Below, one piece after another: positions 16,580-24,919 of a stretch of 37,288 nucleotides of DNA. How positions within the stretch are numbered: position 1 is the first letter of the stretch; each line of letters begins with the position of its first letter. The stretch spans positions 1 through 37,288 of the forward strand of contig JAISOY010000200.1 of NCBI GenBank assembly GCA_031275285.1, written 5' to 3'. The notes beneath the pieces were generated by a model. It did no database searches and had not been told where the DNA came from. It saw nothing but the letters and a program-made list of their open reading frames with translations. The position numbers and the translations under genes were made by a program. The DNA is from Bacteroidales bacterium (lineage in GTDB: Bacteria; Bacteroidota; Bacteroidia; Bacteroidales; UBA4181).

Positions 16580-18034
16580 TTGACCCCAGGTAAAATCTTT
16601 CTGTACGGATTATGTTTCCTTATTATTATCTTTCTGATCTCATTGGTTTTTCCTACTGATGGATGGAAGATAAAAAACCATATTTTCTATTTTCCTGATC
16701 ACACTTCATGGTACCCGGATAAACCTGCCTATAAGGATATACAAAAAATTATCGCTTCCATTGACACCAGTGATTTTGATTTTATTACCGATACTGTTGC
16801 GTCAATAATTCCTGATTCTGTCCAAATGCTTGCGGATACCCTACGGGGACCTATGCCGATTGATAGTGTATATACATATACTTATCCGTTTGAATATCCT
16901 GAAGGGCAGGATACTTTATTATACCCTTTCTTTCGTACAATCAACATCCTGAATAAAAAAGACAAGCCTGTCCGCATTTTACACTATGGAGATTCGCAGA
17001 TAGAAGGCGACCGTATCACGTCTGCCATACGTAATTACATGCAAAAAAAATTCGGAGGCCGGGGATGTGGTCTTATTCCTGTAGTCCCGGTAACGGATGC
17101 CGCCCGTACTTTTCAACAGGACATTCCAGAAAAATGGGTCCGTCTTTCTTTATTAGATAGAAAAGGAGATTCATTAGTCCAACACCGCAAATTCGGAATT
17201 GCAGGGGCATTGTCCCGGTATATGCCGGCGGATTCGACAGATACCATTACACATATCGGCTTAAAACCTATTTACTTTGGTTATAAAAATGCCCGGTATT
17301 TTACCCATGTCAAGCTATTTTACGGGACATCCGCAAATATGTTATCCGTTATTGTCAATAAAACCGACACACAGCAATTAAATACACAACCCTTGATCTC
17401 CTCATTCGAATGGAAATCCGGGAAAAGACAAACCTCTTTTCACATATCCATGCATTCCCGTTCATTTCCAGATATATATGGAATAGCTCTTGACGGGGAT
17501 AAAGGTATTGCTGTCGACAACATACCTCTAAGAGGAAGCACAGGATCGGATTTTACCCGGATGAATAAAGAACAATTCCATCAAATGTTCCAAATGATGG
17601 ATGTGGAAATGGTCATCCTTCAATTTGGAGCCAATGCGGTAATGAACATCACGGATAATTATGATTATTACTATAAAAGTATGACCCGTCAATTGAAAAT
17701 GATGAAATCCTTAAAACCAGAGCTGGCGATTGTCATCATAGGGGTGGGTGATATGTCGCAAAATACGGCGAAAGGATATAAATCATATCCTCACCTGAAT
17801 AAGGTTCGTGATGCACAACGCAAAGCAGCATTAGATAACGGGTGTATATTTTGGGATTTATATGAAGCAATGGGTGGAGAAGATTCCATGCCGAGTTGGG
17901 TCCTGGCAGACCCTCCTTTAGCACAAAAAGATTTTGTCCACTTTACTTACACCGGAGCCAGAATTGTAGGAGAACTCTTTTGCCGCGCTTGGACGAAAGA
18001 TTATCTGGCTTATATGAAAGATGTTCATCACTAA
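16580..18034 (+). CDS. membrane-anchored SGNH/GDSL hydrolase-like protein
   Basis: A 484-residue protein with one N-terminal membrane segment (IFLYGLCFLIIIFLISLVF) and an extracytoplasmic domain. SGNH blocks are visible: ILHYGDSQIEGDR, with the block I serine; an asparagine block QFGANAVMN; and DFVHFTYTGA, the block V Asp-x-x-His. Related proteins in Bacteroidota are often linked to O-acetyl or other acyl groups on envelope polymers, but no MBOAT acyltransferase is adjacent, so the substrate is open. There is no ATG near the start; a TTG at 16580 is used here because it places four residues before the membrane segment. A TATCTTTG promoter-like sequence overlaps that TTG (16575-16582), so the exact start is uncertain. 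Confidence 0.75.
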   Translation: MTPGKIFLYGLCFLIIIFLISLVFPTDGWKIKNHIFYFPDHTSWYPDKPAYKDIQKIIASIDTSDFDFITDTVASIIPDSVQMLADTLRGPMPIDSVYTYTYPFEYPEGQDTLLYPFFRTINILNKKDKPVRILHYGDSQIEGDRITSAIRNYMQKKFGGRGCGLIPVVPVTDAARTFQQDIPEKWVRLSLLDRKGDSLVQHRKFGIAGALSRYMPADSTDTITHIGLKPIYFGYKNARYFTHVKLFYGTSANMLSVIVNKTDTQQLNTQPLISSFEWKSGKRQTSFHISMHSRSFPDIYGIALDGDKGIAVDNIPLRGSTGSDFTRMNKEQFHQMFQMMDVEMVILQFGANAVMNITDNYDYYYKSMTRQLKMMKSLKPELAIVIIGVGDMSQNTAKGYKSYPHLNKVRDAQRKAALDNGCIFWDLYEAMGGEDSMPSWVLADPPLAQKDFVHFTYTGARIVGELFCRAWTKDYLAYMKDVHH

Positions 18035-18096
18035 ATGTGTCCAGGTATTTGAAATCAACGGTACAAAATAGTATTCCAAAACTTTGGTTGATACAT

Positions 18097-18119
18097 CAAC
18101 AATAACCTGTTTATTGTTG
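18097..18119. repeat. 9-bp inverted repeat, possible hairpin
   Basis: CAACAATAA (18097-18105) and TTATTGTTG (18111-18119) are perfect inverted repeats with a 5-nt loop. The stem is AT-rich and lies 63 bp after the SGNH gene stop and 37 bp before the FAD-protein start. It may be a weak terminator or an operator; nothing decides between these. Confidence 0.35.
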
Positions 18120-18155
18120 ATTTTGAATAAAACCGGAATCGAAATTGTAAAGAAT

Positions 18156-21100
18156 ATGAAAAGACGGGATTTCCTGAATATGAGCTTTGCCACTGTAGGG
18201 GGCGTGTTGTTAGGGGGAGAAGATGTTTTGTCCGCACAGGTAATGAACGAAATATCTGCTCCATTCAACAGAAAAAACTTAACAGAGAATTATGATCTCA
18301 TCATACATGGGGCAGGACTGGCTGGTTATTTTGCAGCAATGGCAGCCACCCGTAAAGGTTGGAAAGTGTTGGTTCTGGATAAACACCCTTTTCCGGGTTA
18401 TGACATCACAGCCAAAAGAAACCTGAGGATTTCTGTTGACGGAATAAATGATTTTGACCCGTCTTTTCTTGACCTTTTCCTTCCGGAAGGGGAAAAGCAG
18501 GAAATACTTAATCCCGGTTATTTTCCACATGAATCGCGTTTTGGAGATGATCTTTTGTTATTCGCGGGAAGTATAAAAAAAGGGATTTTACGCAACATGC
18601 TGGTGAATAATATTCATGTGTTGCTGATGACAGATGTATGCGGGATGATTACCGAAAAAAAATCAGTCAGTGGCGTGCTTGTCTCGTGCAAACATGGTAT
18701 GTATACCATCCGCTGCAAAAGTTTTTTAGATGCATCCGACAATAACTTCTTTACTCGCGACTTGTTCAATCAGCCATATAAAATTACTGAAGCTTCTTAT
18801 ATATTAGAGTTTGCAGGTGCAGGAAATATTCCTGAAGGAAAAACAATCAGCATCTCTCCGTCTTTTCAACTAACGAATAACCAATTAATGTTTTATCCAG
18901 GAAAACGGTTGAAGGATCAGGCATTCATGGAGTTTTCCTTTCCTGTGGAAAAGAATGACCTGAGTGGAATAGAACAAAAAGCAAGGAATATATCTGCCAG
19001 TTTATGTCAGAACTTATCTGATATTAGTCCTTTGCTGGCAAATGCACGGCTTCATTGTCAGGCCTACGAATGCAGATATGTGGTCGATCGCCCGGTTGAA
19101 ACATTTTCTCTCAATGCTTATTATCATATTCCGAATCCTGCTTCTTTGGCTTATCAAAATATCAAACAATTACTTGCTGATGCGACATCTCTTGTTGAAG
19201 AAATCAAATTTTCGTCTCCGGGATATGAATCCGGAGTGATTGAATATATTGGCGGAACCATCCCATATCAATGGAAAGGTGAAGAAATTACAGAAGAAGG
19301 GTTGAAACTGCCTTTGACACCCTTTATCTTACCATCGGATATGCCGGTTGAAAAAGTCAAAACCTCTATTCTTGTTGCCGGAGGAGGCACTGCCGGAGCC
19401 ATGACAGCAATGGCAGCTGCAGGGAAGAAAGTCAAAACACTTGTCGTGGAATTCTTTCATGATCTGGGAGGAACCAAAACTACCGGTGGAGTGTCCGGAG
19501 AATATTTCGGATATCAGGACAGCAGCCTTTACAAAAGACAGAAACAGGAGATAAAAGAATTCAACAACACTTATCATATGGCCGGATGGACTGGAAGAGC
19601 ATTTTATCACCTGAAAAAAATCGGTCAGTCGGGCGGCCAGGTCATGACAGGCGCTATCATCTGTGGTGCCATCACTGAAAAAAATCACCTTAAAGGCATT
19701 GTTGTATGCGAAAACGGGAGGCTAAAGAAAGTCATGGCAGACATGACTGTTGATGGAACAGGAGACGCGGACATTGCTTACTTTGCGGGAGAAAAATGTG
19801 AACTAGGCAATTCCCGTACCGGTAAAACGCAGGATTACAGTCATTGGGATATCCCGGTGAAAAATATGCCCACCCATAATCACCGTGACTTTGATATGAT
19901 CGATAACACCAAAATATCGGAATTTCAACGAGGCCTGTTTTTCACCCATTATGAGTCACATTTCTATGATTTTTACCCGCATATCGGAGTCAGGGAATCA
20001 AGGCGTCCGCTCGGGGTATATCAACTGAATGTAAATGATGTGTTGGAGAATAGGAATTTCAACGATTTACTTGCAAATGCCCGGAGTGATTTTGATCCCC
20101 ATTATACAGGAAGTTCTGAATATTCCCGCTGCGGATTTCTGCTGCCCCACTCCAATACTACCATTACGGAAATTCCCTACAGGTCGATTGTGCCGTCCGG
20201 AATTGAAGGACTTCTTTTTTCCGCAAGGGGTATCAGCGTTACTCATAATGCCATGCAATATACGCGTATGTCTGCCGATGTATGGGTATTGGGATATCTC
20301 ACCGGACAGATCGCTGCCGAATTAGTCAAACGGAAAAAACGGGCACGAACATTCGATATATCTTCATTACAAAAAGGATGGCTGAAGGAGGGTATTATCA
20401 AACATCTTCCTGAAAATAAGGAAACAACTGTAGATAGGGTGAAACGGCTAGCCGGAGGTGAACCCGGAAGCTTGTTCAGCTGTTGCCGTTCGCCAAAAGA
20501 AGAAATATTACCTGTATTACGTTCAACCTACCGGACAAATCCTTCTGCCCAGATTGCCCGTGCACTTGCCTGGTTTGGAGACGGAAGTGGTAACAGCCTG
20601 ATTGAGAAAGAGCTGGAAACTGTATTTCTGGAAGAGTTGAAACAAGGTTATCCCAATGGCTATGTAGAGCATTACAAGGAAGACGGATTATATTGGCGTA
20701 TCAACAGGGATATTGCATTGTTAGGGATGTCGGGCAATAAGACCGGCAGTACTGTGATCCACCATATATTAAGCCTGGTCTCTTCGGGTGGTGGCTTAAT
20801 GTTACGCGAAAATGACTATGATAACAATCGTATCGATATGCGTCTGATACCATTCCACAACCGGATATTGAACCTGTGTTTCTATATCGAACGATTGCCT
20901 GATGCCCGATACATTCCAAATCTGGAAAGGTTACTTTCCGACAAGAATATCGGCGGGTATATAACGCGAAAATATGAAAATGTCAGGTGGCGTGTTTACC
21001 AGGCTGATATGGAGTTATTTATTGCAGCGGCGCTGGCTCGATGTGGTGGAAAAAAAGGATTAGAAGTGCTTACTGGCTACTTATCAGATGTACATTCTGA

Positions 21101-21242
21101 TTTCAGGGGTTTTGCACATTCCGAACTTGTAGCTACACTTGGAAAAGACTTTAACTATAGTGCCGGGGAATGGATAAATTATATTGAAACACTTACTTTT
21201 CCGGGAATAGTTACTCCACTCATTAAAGAAATCGAGCTTTAG
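18156..21242 (+). CDS. exported two-module FAD-dependent oxidoreductase with C-terminal helical region
   Basis: A 1028-residue protein starting MKRRDFLNMSFATVGGVLLGG, a leader resembling Tat signals (KRRDFL), so export in folded, FAD-loaded form is likely. Two nucleotide-binding modules are visible. The first begins DLIIHGAGLAGYFAAMAAT with LVLDKHPFPG. The second starts about 340 residues later at SILVAGGGTAGAMTAMAAA with LVVEFFHDLGGTKTTGGVSG, the pattern of the FAD_oxidored family. The second module continues to about residue 765 (SARGISVTHNAMQYTRMSADVW). The last 260 residues are helical and HEAT-like in appearance, without recognised motifs. Related single-module proteins occur in polysaccharide loci. 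The substrate is unknown. A TTG at 18084 extends the frame but hides the Tat leader, so the ATG at 18156 was chosen. Confidence 0.8.
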   Translation: MKRRDFLNMSFATVGGVLLGGEDVLSAQVMNEISAPFNRKNLTENYDLIIHGAGLAGYFAAMAATRKGWKVLVLDKHPFPGYDITAKRNLRISVDGINDFDPSFLDLFLPEGEKQEILNPGYFPHESRFGDDLLLFAGSIKKGILRNMLVNNIHVLLMTDVCGMITEKKSVSGVLVSCKHGMYTIRCKSFLDASDNNFFTRDLFNQPYKITEASYILEFAGAGNIPEGKTISISPSFQLTNNQLMFYPGKRLKDQAFMEFSFPVEKNDLSGIEQKARNISASLCQNLSDISPLLANARLHCQAYECRYVVDRPVETFSLNAYYHIPNPASLAYQNIKQLLADATSLVEEIKFSSPGYESGVIEYIGGTIPYQWKGEEITEEGLKLPLTPFILPSDMPVEKVKTSILVAGGGTAGAMTAMAAAGKKVKTLVVEFFHDLGGTKTTGGVSGEYFGYQDSSLYKRQKQEIKEFNNTYHMAGWTGRAFYHLKKIGQSGGQVMTGAIICGAITEKNHLKGIVVCENGRLKKVMADMTVDGTGDADIAYFAGEKCELGNSRTGKTQDYSHWDIPVKNMPTHNHRDFDMIDNTKISEFQRGLFFTHYESHFYDFYPHIGVRESRRPLGVYQLNVNDVLENRNFNDLLANARSDFDPHYTGSSEYSRCGFLLPHSNTTITEIPYRSIVPSGIEGLLFSARGISVTHNAMQYTRMSADVWVLGYLTGQIAAELVKRKKRARTFDISSLQKGWLKEGIIKHLPENKETTVDRVKRLAGGEPGSLFSCCRSPKEEILPVLRSTYRTNPSAQIARALAWFGDGSGNSLIEKELETVFLEELKQGYPNGYVEHYKEDGLYWRINRDIALLGMSGNKTGSTVIHHILSLVSSGGGLMLRENDYDNNRIDMRLIPFHNRILNLCFYIERLPDARYIPNLERLLSDKNIGGYITRKYENVRWRVYQADMELFIAAALARCGGKKGLEVLTGYLSDVHSDFRGFAHSELVATLGKDFNYSAGEWINYIETLTFPGIVTPLIKEIEL

Positions 21243-21401
21243 TCCGGAGTAAAATCGTATACTTGTTATGAGTGATTTTTAATTTGTCATCTCCCTGTAT
21301 TGCAAATTGATTATTGTTCATTGAAAATTGGCCTGATCAACTAATAAATAAATGACATCTTTAAATTGCAACAATAATTCATTATGATTACTTATATATG
21401 A

Positions 21402-22697
21402 TCAATTAAAATATTTTTTCAGTATTTCTTTCACATCTTCAATTTCAGGGGTAATATCAAAAACATGATGAGGTGTCAAATAAAAAGTTTCTTTGTCATG
21501 TTTGAAACGTTTCTCTCCTCCTCCTGTAATATTTAACATGATACAGGCATCTTTCGGAAGAGCATTTGCATGCACCTGATCGATCAGCGTAGCTGTCGCT
21601 ATGGCAGCGGCAGGATGAATATCAATTCCCTCGGTTTTTTCAAACAGATCTGCAGCAGCTTCGGCTTTCTTGTTATCAGCTGTGAGAACATCTCCGCCGG
21701 TATCTTTAAGCGCATCATACAATCCGCCATAAATGGCATAAGGAGGTTTACGGTTCGACAATACCTTTGCAGTGATCTCTTCCACCTGCCGGCGGGCTTC
21801 GTTGTCATCTCCCGGAAGCATCTCCCTTGAGTCTTTACGCCATGCGTGATAAATAGGAAGGAAAGGTTCATTCTGTGAAACCATCAACTTCATTTTATGG
21901 GTCCCATAACGGCCGTCAACAATGAAACGCATATTGGCTTCCCAGGCAGCAATGGCTCCGGTACCGCTTCCTACTGCCTGAAAATAGTAATCAGGGATCC
22001 GTTTGATATGGTCGACAGCAGAAAGTACCGTTGTGCCCATTCCGTCCCTCCGGGCTACATTTTTAGCGCCACCTTCCGGAAAGAATCCGGGCAAACCGCA
22101 AATCATATTTGAAAGATGAATAGCATCGAAATAATCACTGCCGGAACGGGTGCAAAATAATTTAACATTATCTTTGATCGGCTGGTCGAACCACATCGCA
22201 TTCAGGTTATCTTCCGGCACACAAAGCACCAGAGGAATATCATTATCTGAACATACCCGGGCAAATGCCCTGGCGGTATTTCCTGCTGAAGCGACCACCA
22301 ACACATCTTTCACATCCGGACTCAACCGTCCGCAAACCGAATAAGCTTCCGTTTCCTTAAAAGAACATGTCCGCATATTGGCTCCTTTTTCGGGCCAAAA
22401 ACCATTGAAAGTGATATACAGATTTTTCAGTCCCAGATGTTTGGCCAGCCCTTCACTCTTATAAGTAACGGGTGCGGAAGAACCGCTCAAATGGCGGTGT
22501 ACCGGCAACCAATCTGCATAACGGAAAATACCCCATGAAGCGTCTTTAGCATATAATTGTACTTCTTCATATACCGTCCTGATCAGTGTAGGCTCTTTTT
22601 CACCCGGAGGATCAAGCGTCCACCCTTTATCAGAAAACTCTTTTCCCGAACGTACCGATTGTAAAAGATAATGTGTAGGGACAAAATCTGAATTCAT
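21402..22697 (-). CDS. cysteate synthase-like PLP-dependent enzyme (threonine synthase relative)
   Basis: A 431-residue fold-type II PLP enzyme. The likely PLP lysine is in MRTCSFKETEAYS; the phosphate-binding part reads VVASAGNTARAFARVC; a glycine-rich site is AVGSGTGAIAAWE; and the end carries LNITGGGEKR. Segments such as FWPEKGANMRTCSFKE, GGAKNVARRDGMGTT and SQNEPFLP fit cysteate synthase, which makes L-cysteate from O-phosphoserine and sulfite, better than ordinary threonine synthase. In archaea this leads to coenzyme M. In Bacteroidota, cysteate is the polar head precursor of sulfonolipids such as capnine. No acyltransferase or reductase of that pathway is in the window. It is the last gene of the minus-strand group and has its own promoter-like element. 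It faces the FAD protein convergently. Confidence 0.8.
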   Translation of the reverse strand: MNSDFVPTHYLLQSVRSGKEFSDKGWTLDPPGEKEPTLIRTVYEEVQLYAKDASWGIFRYADWLPVHRHLSGSSAPVTYKSEGLAKHLGLKNLYITFNGFWPEKGANMRTCSFKETEAYSVCGRLSPDVKDVLVVASAGNTARAFARVCSDNDIPLVLCVPEDNLNAMWFDQPIKDNVKLFCTRSGSDYFDAIHLSNMICGLPGFFPEGGAKNVARRDGMGTTVLSAVDHIKRIPDYYFQAVGSGTGAIAAWEANMRFIVDGRYGTHKMKLMVSQNEPFLPIYHAWRKDSREMLPGDDNEARRQVEEITAKVLSNRKPPYAIYGGLYDALKDTGGDVLTADNKKAEAAADLFEKTEGIDIHPAAAIATATLIDQVHANALPKDACIMLNITGGGEKRFKHDKETFYLTPHHVFDITPEIEDVKEILKKYFN

Positions 22698-22776
22698 TGA
22701 ATTGAAATATATATTAAAAATAAGTGATGTATGTCCTGACTGTTTTAAGGCAGTTGGTTATACTTATAAAGAATGA

Positions 22777-22807
22777 CAAAAGTAATGAAATTTCTGTTTG
22801 TTGGAAA
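22777..22807 (-). promoter_or_regulatory. candidate promoter of the cysteate synthase-like gene
   Basis: On the minus strand, TACTTTTG (plus 22777-22784) matches the TAnnTTTG element, with TTTC (plus 22804-22807), a 3-of-4 match to TTTG, 19 bp upstream. Transcription would begin near 22770, giving a leader of about 70 nt. Confidence 0.45.
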
Positions 22808-22811
22808 TTTC
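22787..22811. repeat. two GAAATTTC palindromes over the promoter
   Basis: GAAATTTC occurs at 22787-22794 and 22804-22811, 17 bp start to start. Each is self-complementary, and the two can also pair as a stem. They cover the spacer and -33 region of the candidate promoter, which is a suitable place for an operator. Confidence 0.4.
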
Positions 22812-22817
22812 AAAATG

Positions 22818-23507
22818 TTATCCGTCCATATCATCTTCTTCTTTTTGCAGTATCATTTCATATATTTCTTCAGGTTTCATATAATACTCCAGTTTGTACC
22901 TTCGGTAACCTTCATCAATATCTGCCTGGTGAATAATGAAATATGCATAATTATATAATTGCCATCCGAATCCGCGTGCAATAGCGATTGAGTCTGTTTC
23001 CCGTTCCATTTTTCGCCGGTACTTTTTTCCAAGATAACGTATTCCGGTCCATATCATCTGCCATCCCGATTGAGTAGAATAATCCGTAATATGAGCCAAT
23101 TCATGTCCCATTACCCCGATGCACGCATTAAACGGTGCGGCGTATAACAATTGCGCCTGCTCACTATGTGCTTTTTGATTAATGATTACCTTATACTTTC
23201 GTTTGGACCGCTTGCGAAAAAGTAATGACCAGAGACGTGGCTGGGCAGCCATGGATGTCCTGATAGATCCGTATTGTAATCTTATATTGGTTGGGCACAA
23301 TTCGGGATAATGGCATAATGCCCCGAAAAAAGCAATGACCAGTGAATCATCCTGGACGGTACAAACATGAGCAGAACAGGGAGTTACTGTATCTAATGAT
23401 GATTTAACCTTTTCATAAAAAAGTATTTTTTCCCGGGGAATATTTTGTCCGGTCACAGAAATAAAAAGAAACAAACAAACCGCCAAAGTGATATCGATCC
23501 TCTTCAT
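22818..23507 (-). CDS. small exported HExxH protein, putative zinc metallopeptidase
   Basis: A 229-residue protein that I cannot place in a named family. It has a signal peptide (MKRIDITLAVCLFLFISVTG). Residues 135-139 read HELAH inside GVMGHELAHITDYS, the zinc-binding and catalytic motif of zincins, and a downstream MERETDSIAIARGFG (about 167-181) supplies acidic residues of the kind that give the third ligand in gluzincins. The middle is basic (RKRSKRKYK). No further membrane segment is evident, so it probably acts in the periplasm. It ends 120 bp before the cysteate synthase start and begins 48 bp after the aldolase-like gene, so it may share that transcript. Peptidase activity is inferred from the motif alone. 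Confidence 0.7.
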   Translation of the reverse strand: MKRIDITLAVCLFLFISVTGQNIPREKILFYEKVKSSLDTVTPCSAHVCTVQDDSLVIAFFGALCHYPELCPTNIRLQYGSIRTSMAAQPRLWSLLFRKRSKRKYKVIINQKAHSEQAQLLYAAPFNACIGVMGHELAHITDYSTQSGWQMIWTGIRYLGKKYRRKMERETDSIAIARGFGWQLYNYAYFIIHQADIDEGYRRYKLEYYMKPEEIYEMILQKEEDDMDG

Positions 23508-23555
23508 TTTCCGGATATTGGACTACAGGTTATTCCATTGGATAATAGAAAGATA

Positions 23556-24854
23556 TTATTTTAAAAATACCCGTCGAAGATCTTCTATCTGTTGAGAATT
23601 AATGGGGTGTAGGTTCCCAATGGAAGAAGCAAGCACGAGCGATTTGGCACTGAATTCCGCAACCTCAAGACGGTCGAATGTTTGCAAGAGTTTATCTCCC
23701 GTAACCAACACCGAATCATTCTCGATGATCAGAGCGGGCATTTTGCTTTCCAGTTTTTCCAGTATTTCTGTTTTTCCCCTGAACTGTGATCCAAAAGGCA
23801 TCAATGACACATCCTGCAAGAAAATCCAGCTTTCCGGAATGGTCCTTACATCTAAGGCCTGGTGGCTTGTCCCGAAAGCCATTAGGTAGGGAGATTGTGT
23901 CAGGATAATAGAGTTGATATGTGGAAACCTGTTGTATATTTCCTGATGCAACCAGGTAACCCGGCTGGGCGTTTTTCCGGGTTCACGTTGTCCGTCCCTG
24001 ATTTGTACGATGTCTTCTAAATCCATATTCCATCGTAAAACACCGGTAGGAGTGATTAAAAAATCGTTTCCACGCCAACGAACAGATACCGTACCATATG
24101 AGCTTACCATTAATCCTTGCCTGCAGGCCCGGTGAACAATATTACAGATTTCCGTACGGATCTGACGTTCATCCGAAGGATAAGCCACAGATGATTGTTC
24201 AGGCAGTTGTTCGGGCATTTGCATTTCATATTGTGCAATCTGCTGATCACTTAAATATTTGACTTCACCGATTTGCTGTCCGTAAATGATTGCCCTGGCA
24301 CAGAATTCGAATGTTTCGAAGCGCTGAAAAGCATCATTAATATCCGAACCACCTACGACTGTTCCATGGTTTTCCATAATGATGGCATTGTACCCTTTCT
24401 TAAACTCGGCGCCAATTCGATCTCCTAATTCCTGGCTTCCGGGCACTTCATAAGTAGCATACCCTATTGGCCCGCAAATATGTTTTGCCTGGGAAATCAC
24501 ATTGGGATTGGGGATAACGCGGGCAATACTGAATGAAACCAATGCCGGGGGATGTGCATGGATAATGGCCTTAATATCCGGTCGAGATTCAAAAATAGCT
24601 TTATGGAAAGGATATTCGGAAGATGGTTTGTGTTTGCCCACTATAGTGCCGTCGCGTTTAACGAGCATAATGTCTGAAGGGCGTAGAGATCCTTTATCTA
24701 TGGAGCCTGGCGTTACCCATATATCACCGTTATCATCGATGATAGAGATATTTCCTCCGGATGTGGTGGTCAAGCTACGTTCATAAATTCTACGGATAAC
24801 AGCAGTAATCTGATCCCGTGGATGCATTAAACGGGTATTAATGATTGGCTCCAT
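23556..24854 (-). CDS. tandem class II aldolase/adducin-fold protein
   Basis: A 432-residue cytoplasmic protein with two copies of the class II aldolase/adducin fold. Copy one (about 8-215) has the complete zinc site known from L-fuculose-1-phosphate aldolase: Glu80 (PSSEYPFHKAIF), His99 and His101 (IIHAHPPAL), and His163 (ENHGTVVGG), so it is probably an aldolase or epimerase of sugar phosphates. Copy two (about 230-432) aligns by PSRVTWLHQEIY, IILTQSPYLMAF and IIENDSVLVTG and has lost every one of these ligands, so it is likely structural or regulatory. The TPR gene ends 65 bp upstream on the same strand. The substrate is not known; a role in L-fucose breakdown would fit the family and the GH29 gene in the window but is only a guess. 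Confidence 0.85.
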   Translation of the reverse strand: MEPIINTRLMHPRDQITAVIRRIYERSLTTTSGGNISIIDDNGDIWVTPGSIDKGSLRPSDIMLVKRDGTIVGKHKPSSEYPFHKAIFESRPDIKAIIHAHPPALVSFSIARVIPNPNVISQAKHICGPIGYATYEVPGSQELGDRIGAEFKKGYNAIIMENHGTVVGGSDINDAFQRFETFEFCARAIIYGQQIGEVKYLSDQQIAQYEMQMPEQLPEQSSVAYPSDERQIRTEICNIVHRACRQGLMVSSYGTVSVRWRGNDFLITPTGVLRWNMDLEDIVQIRDGQREPGKTPSRVTWLHQEIYNRFPHINSIILTQSPYLMAFGTSHQALDVRTIPESWIFLQDVSLMPFGSQFRGKTEILEKLESKMPALIIENDSVLVTGDKLLQTFDRLEVAEFSAKSLVLASSIGNLHPINSQQIEDLRRVFLK

Positions 24855-24919
24855 TTTGATGGTTTAACAAGTTTATGATTGAAGTAATAAAATTTCATAT
24901 CCTATAAAGATCATCACAA

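Noticed and set aside
16575..16582. TATCTTTG overlapping the TTG start of the SGNH-like gene as a promoter
   Set aside because: No suitable -33 box exists and no in-frame start codon follows soon enough; readthrough from fabI is simpler.
15003..18099. The 13-mer GTTGATACATCAA at 15003-15015 and 18087-18099, both upstream of genes
   Set aside because: In a window of this length about ten pairs of identical 13-mers are expected by chance, and the flanking bases differ, so it is not evidence of a shared operator.
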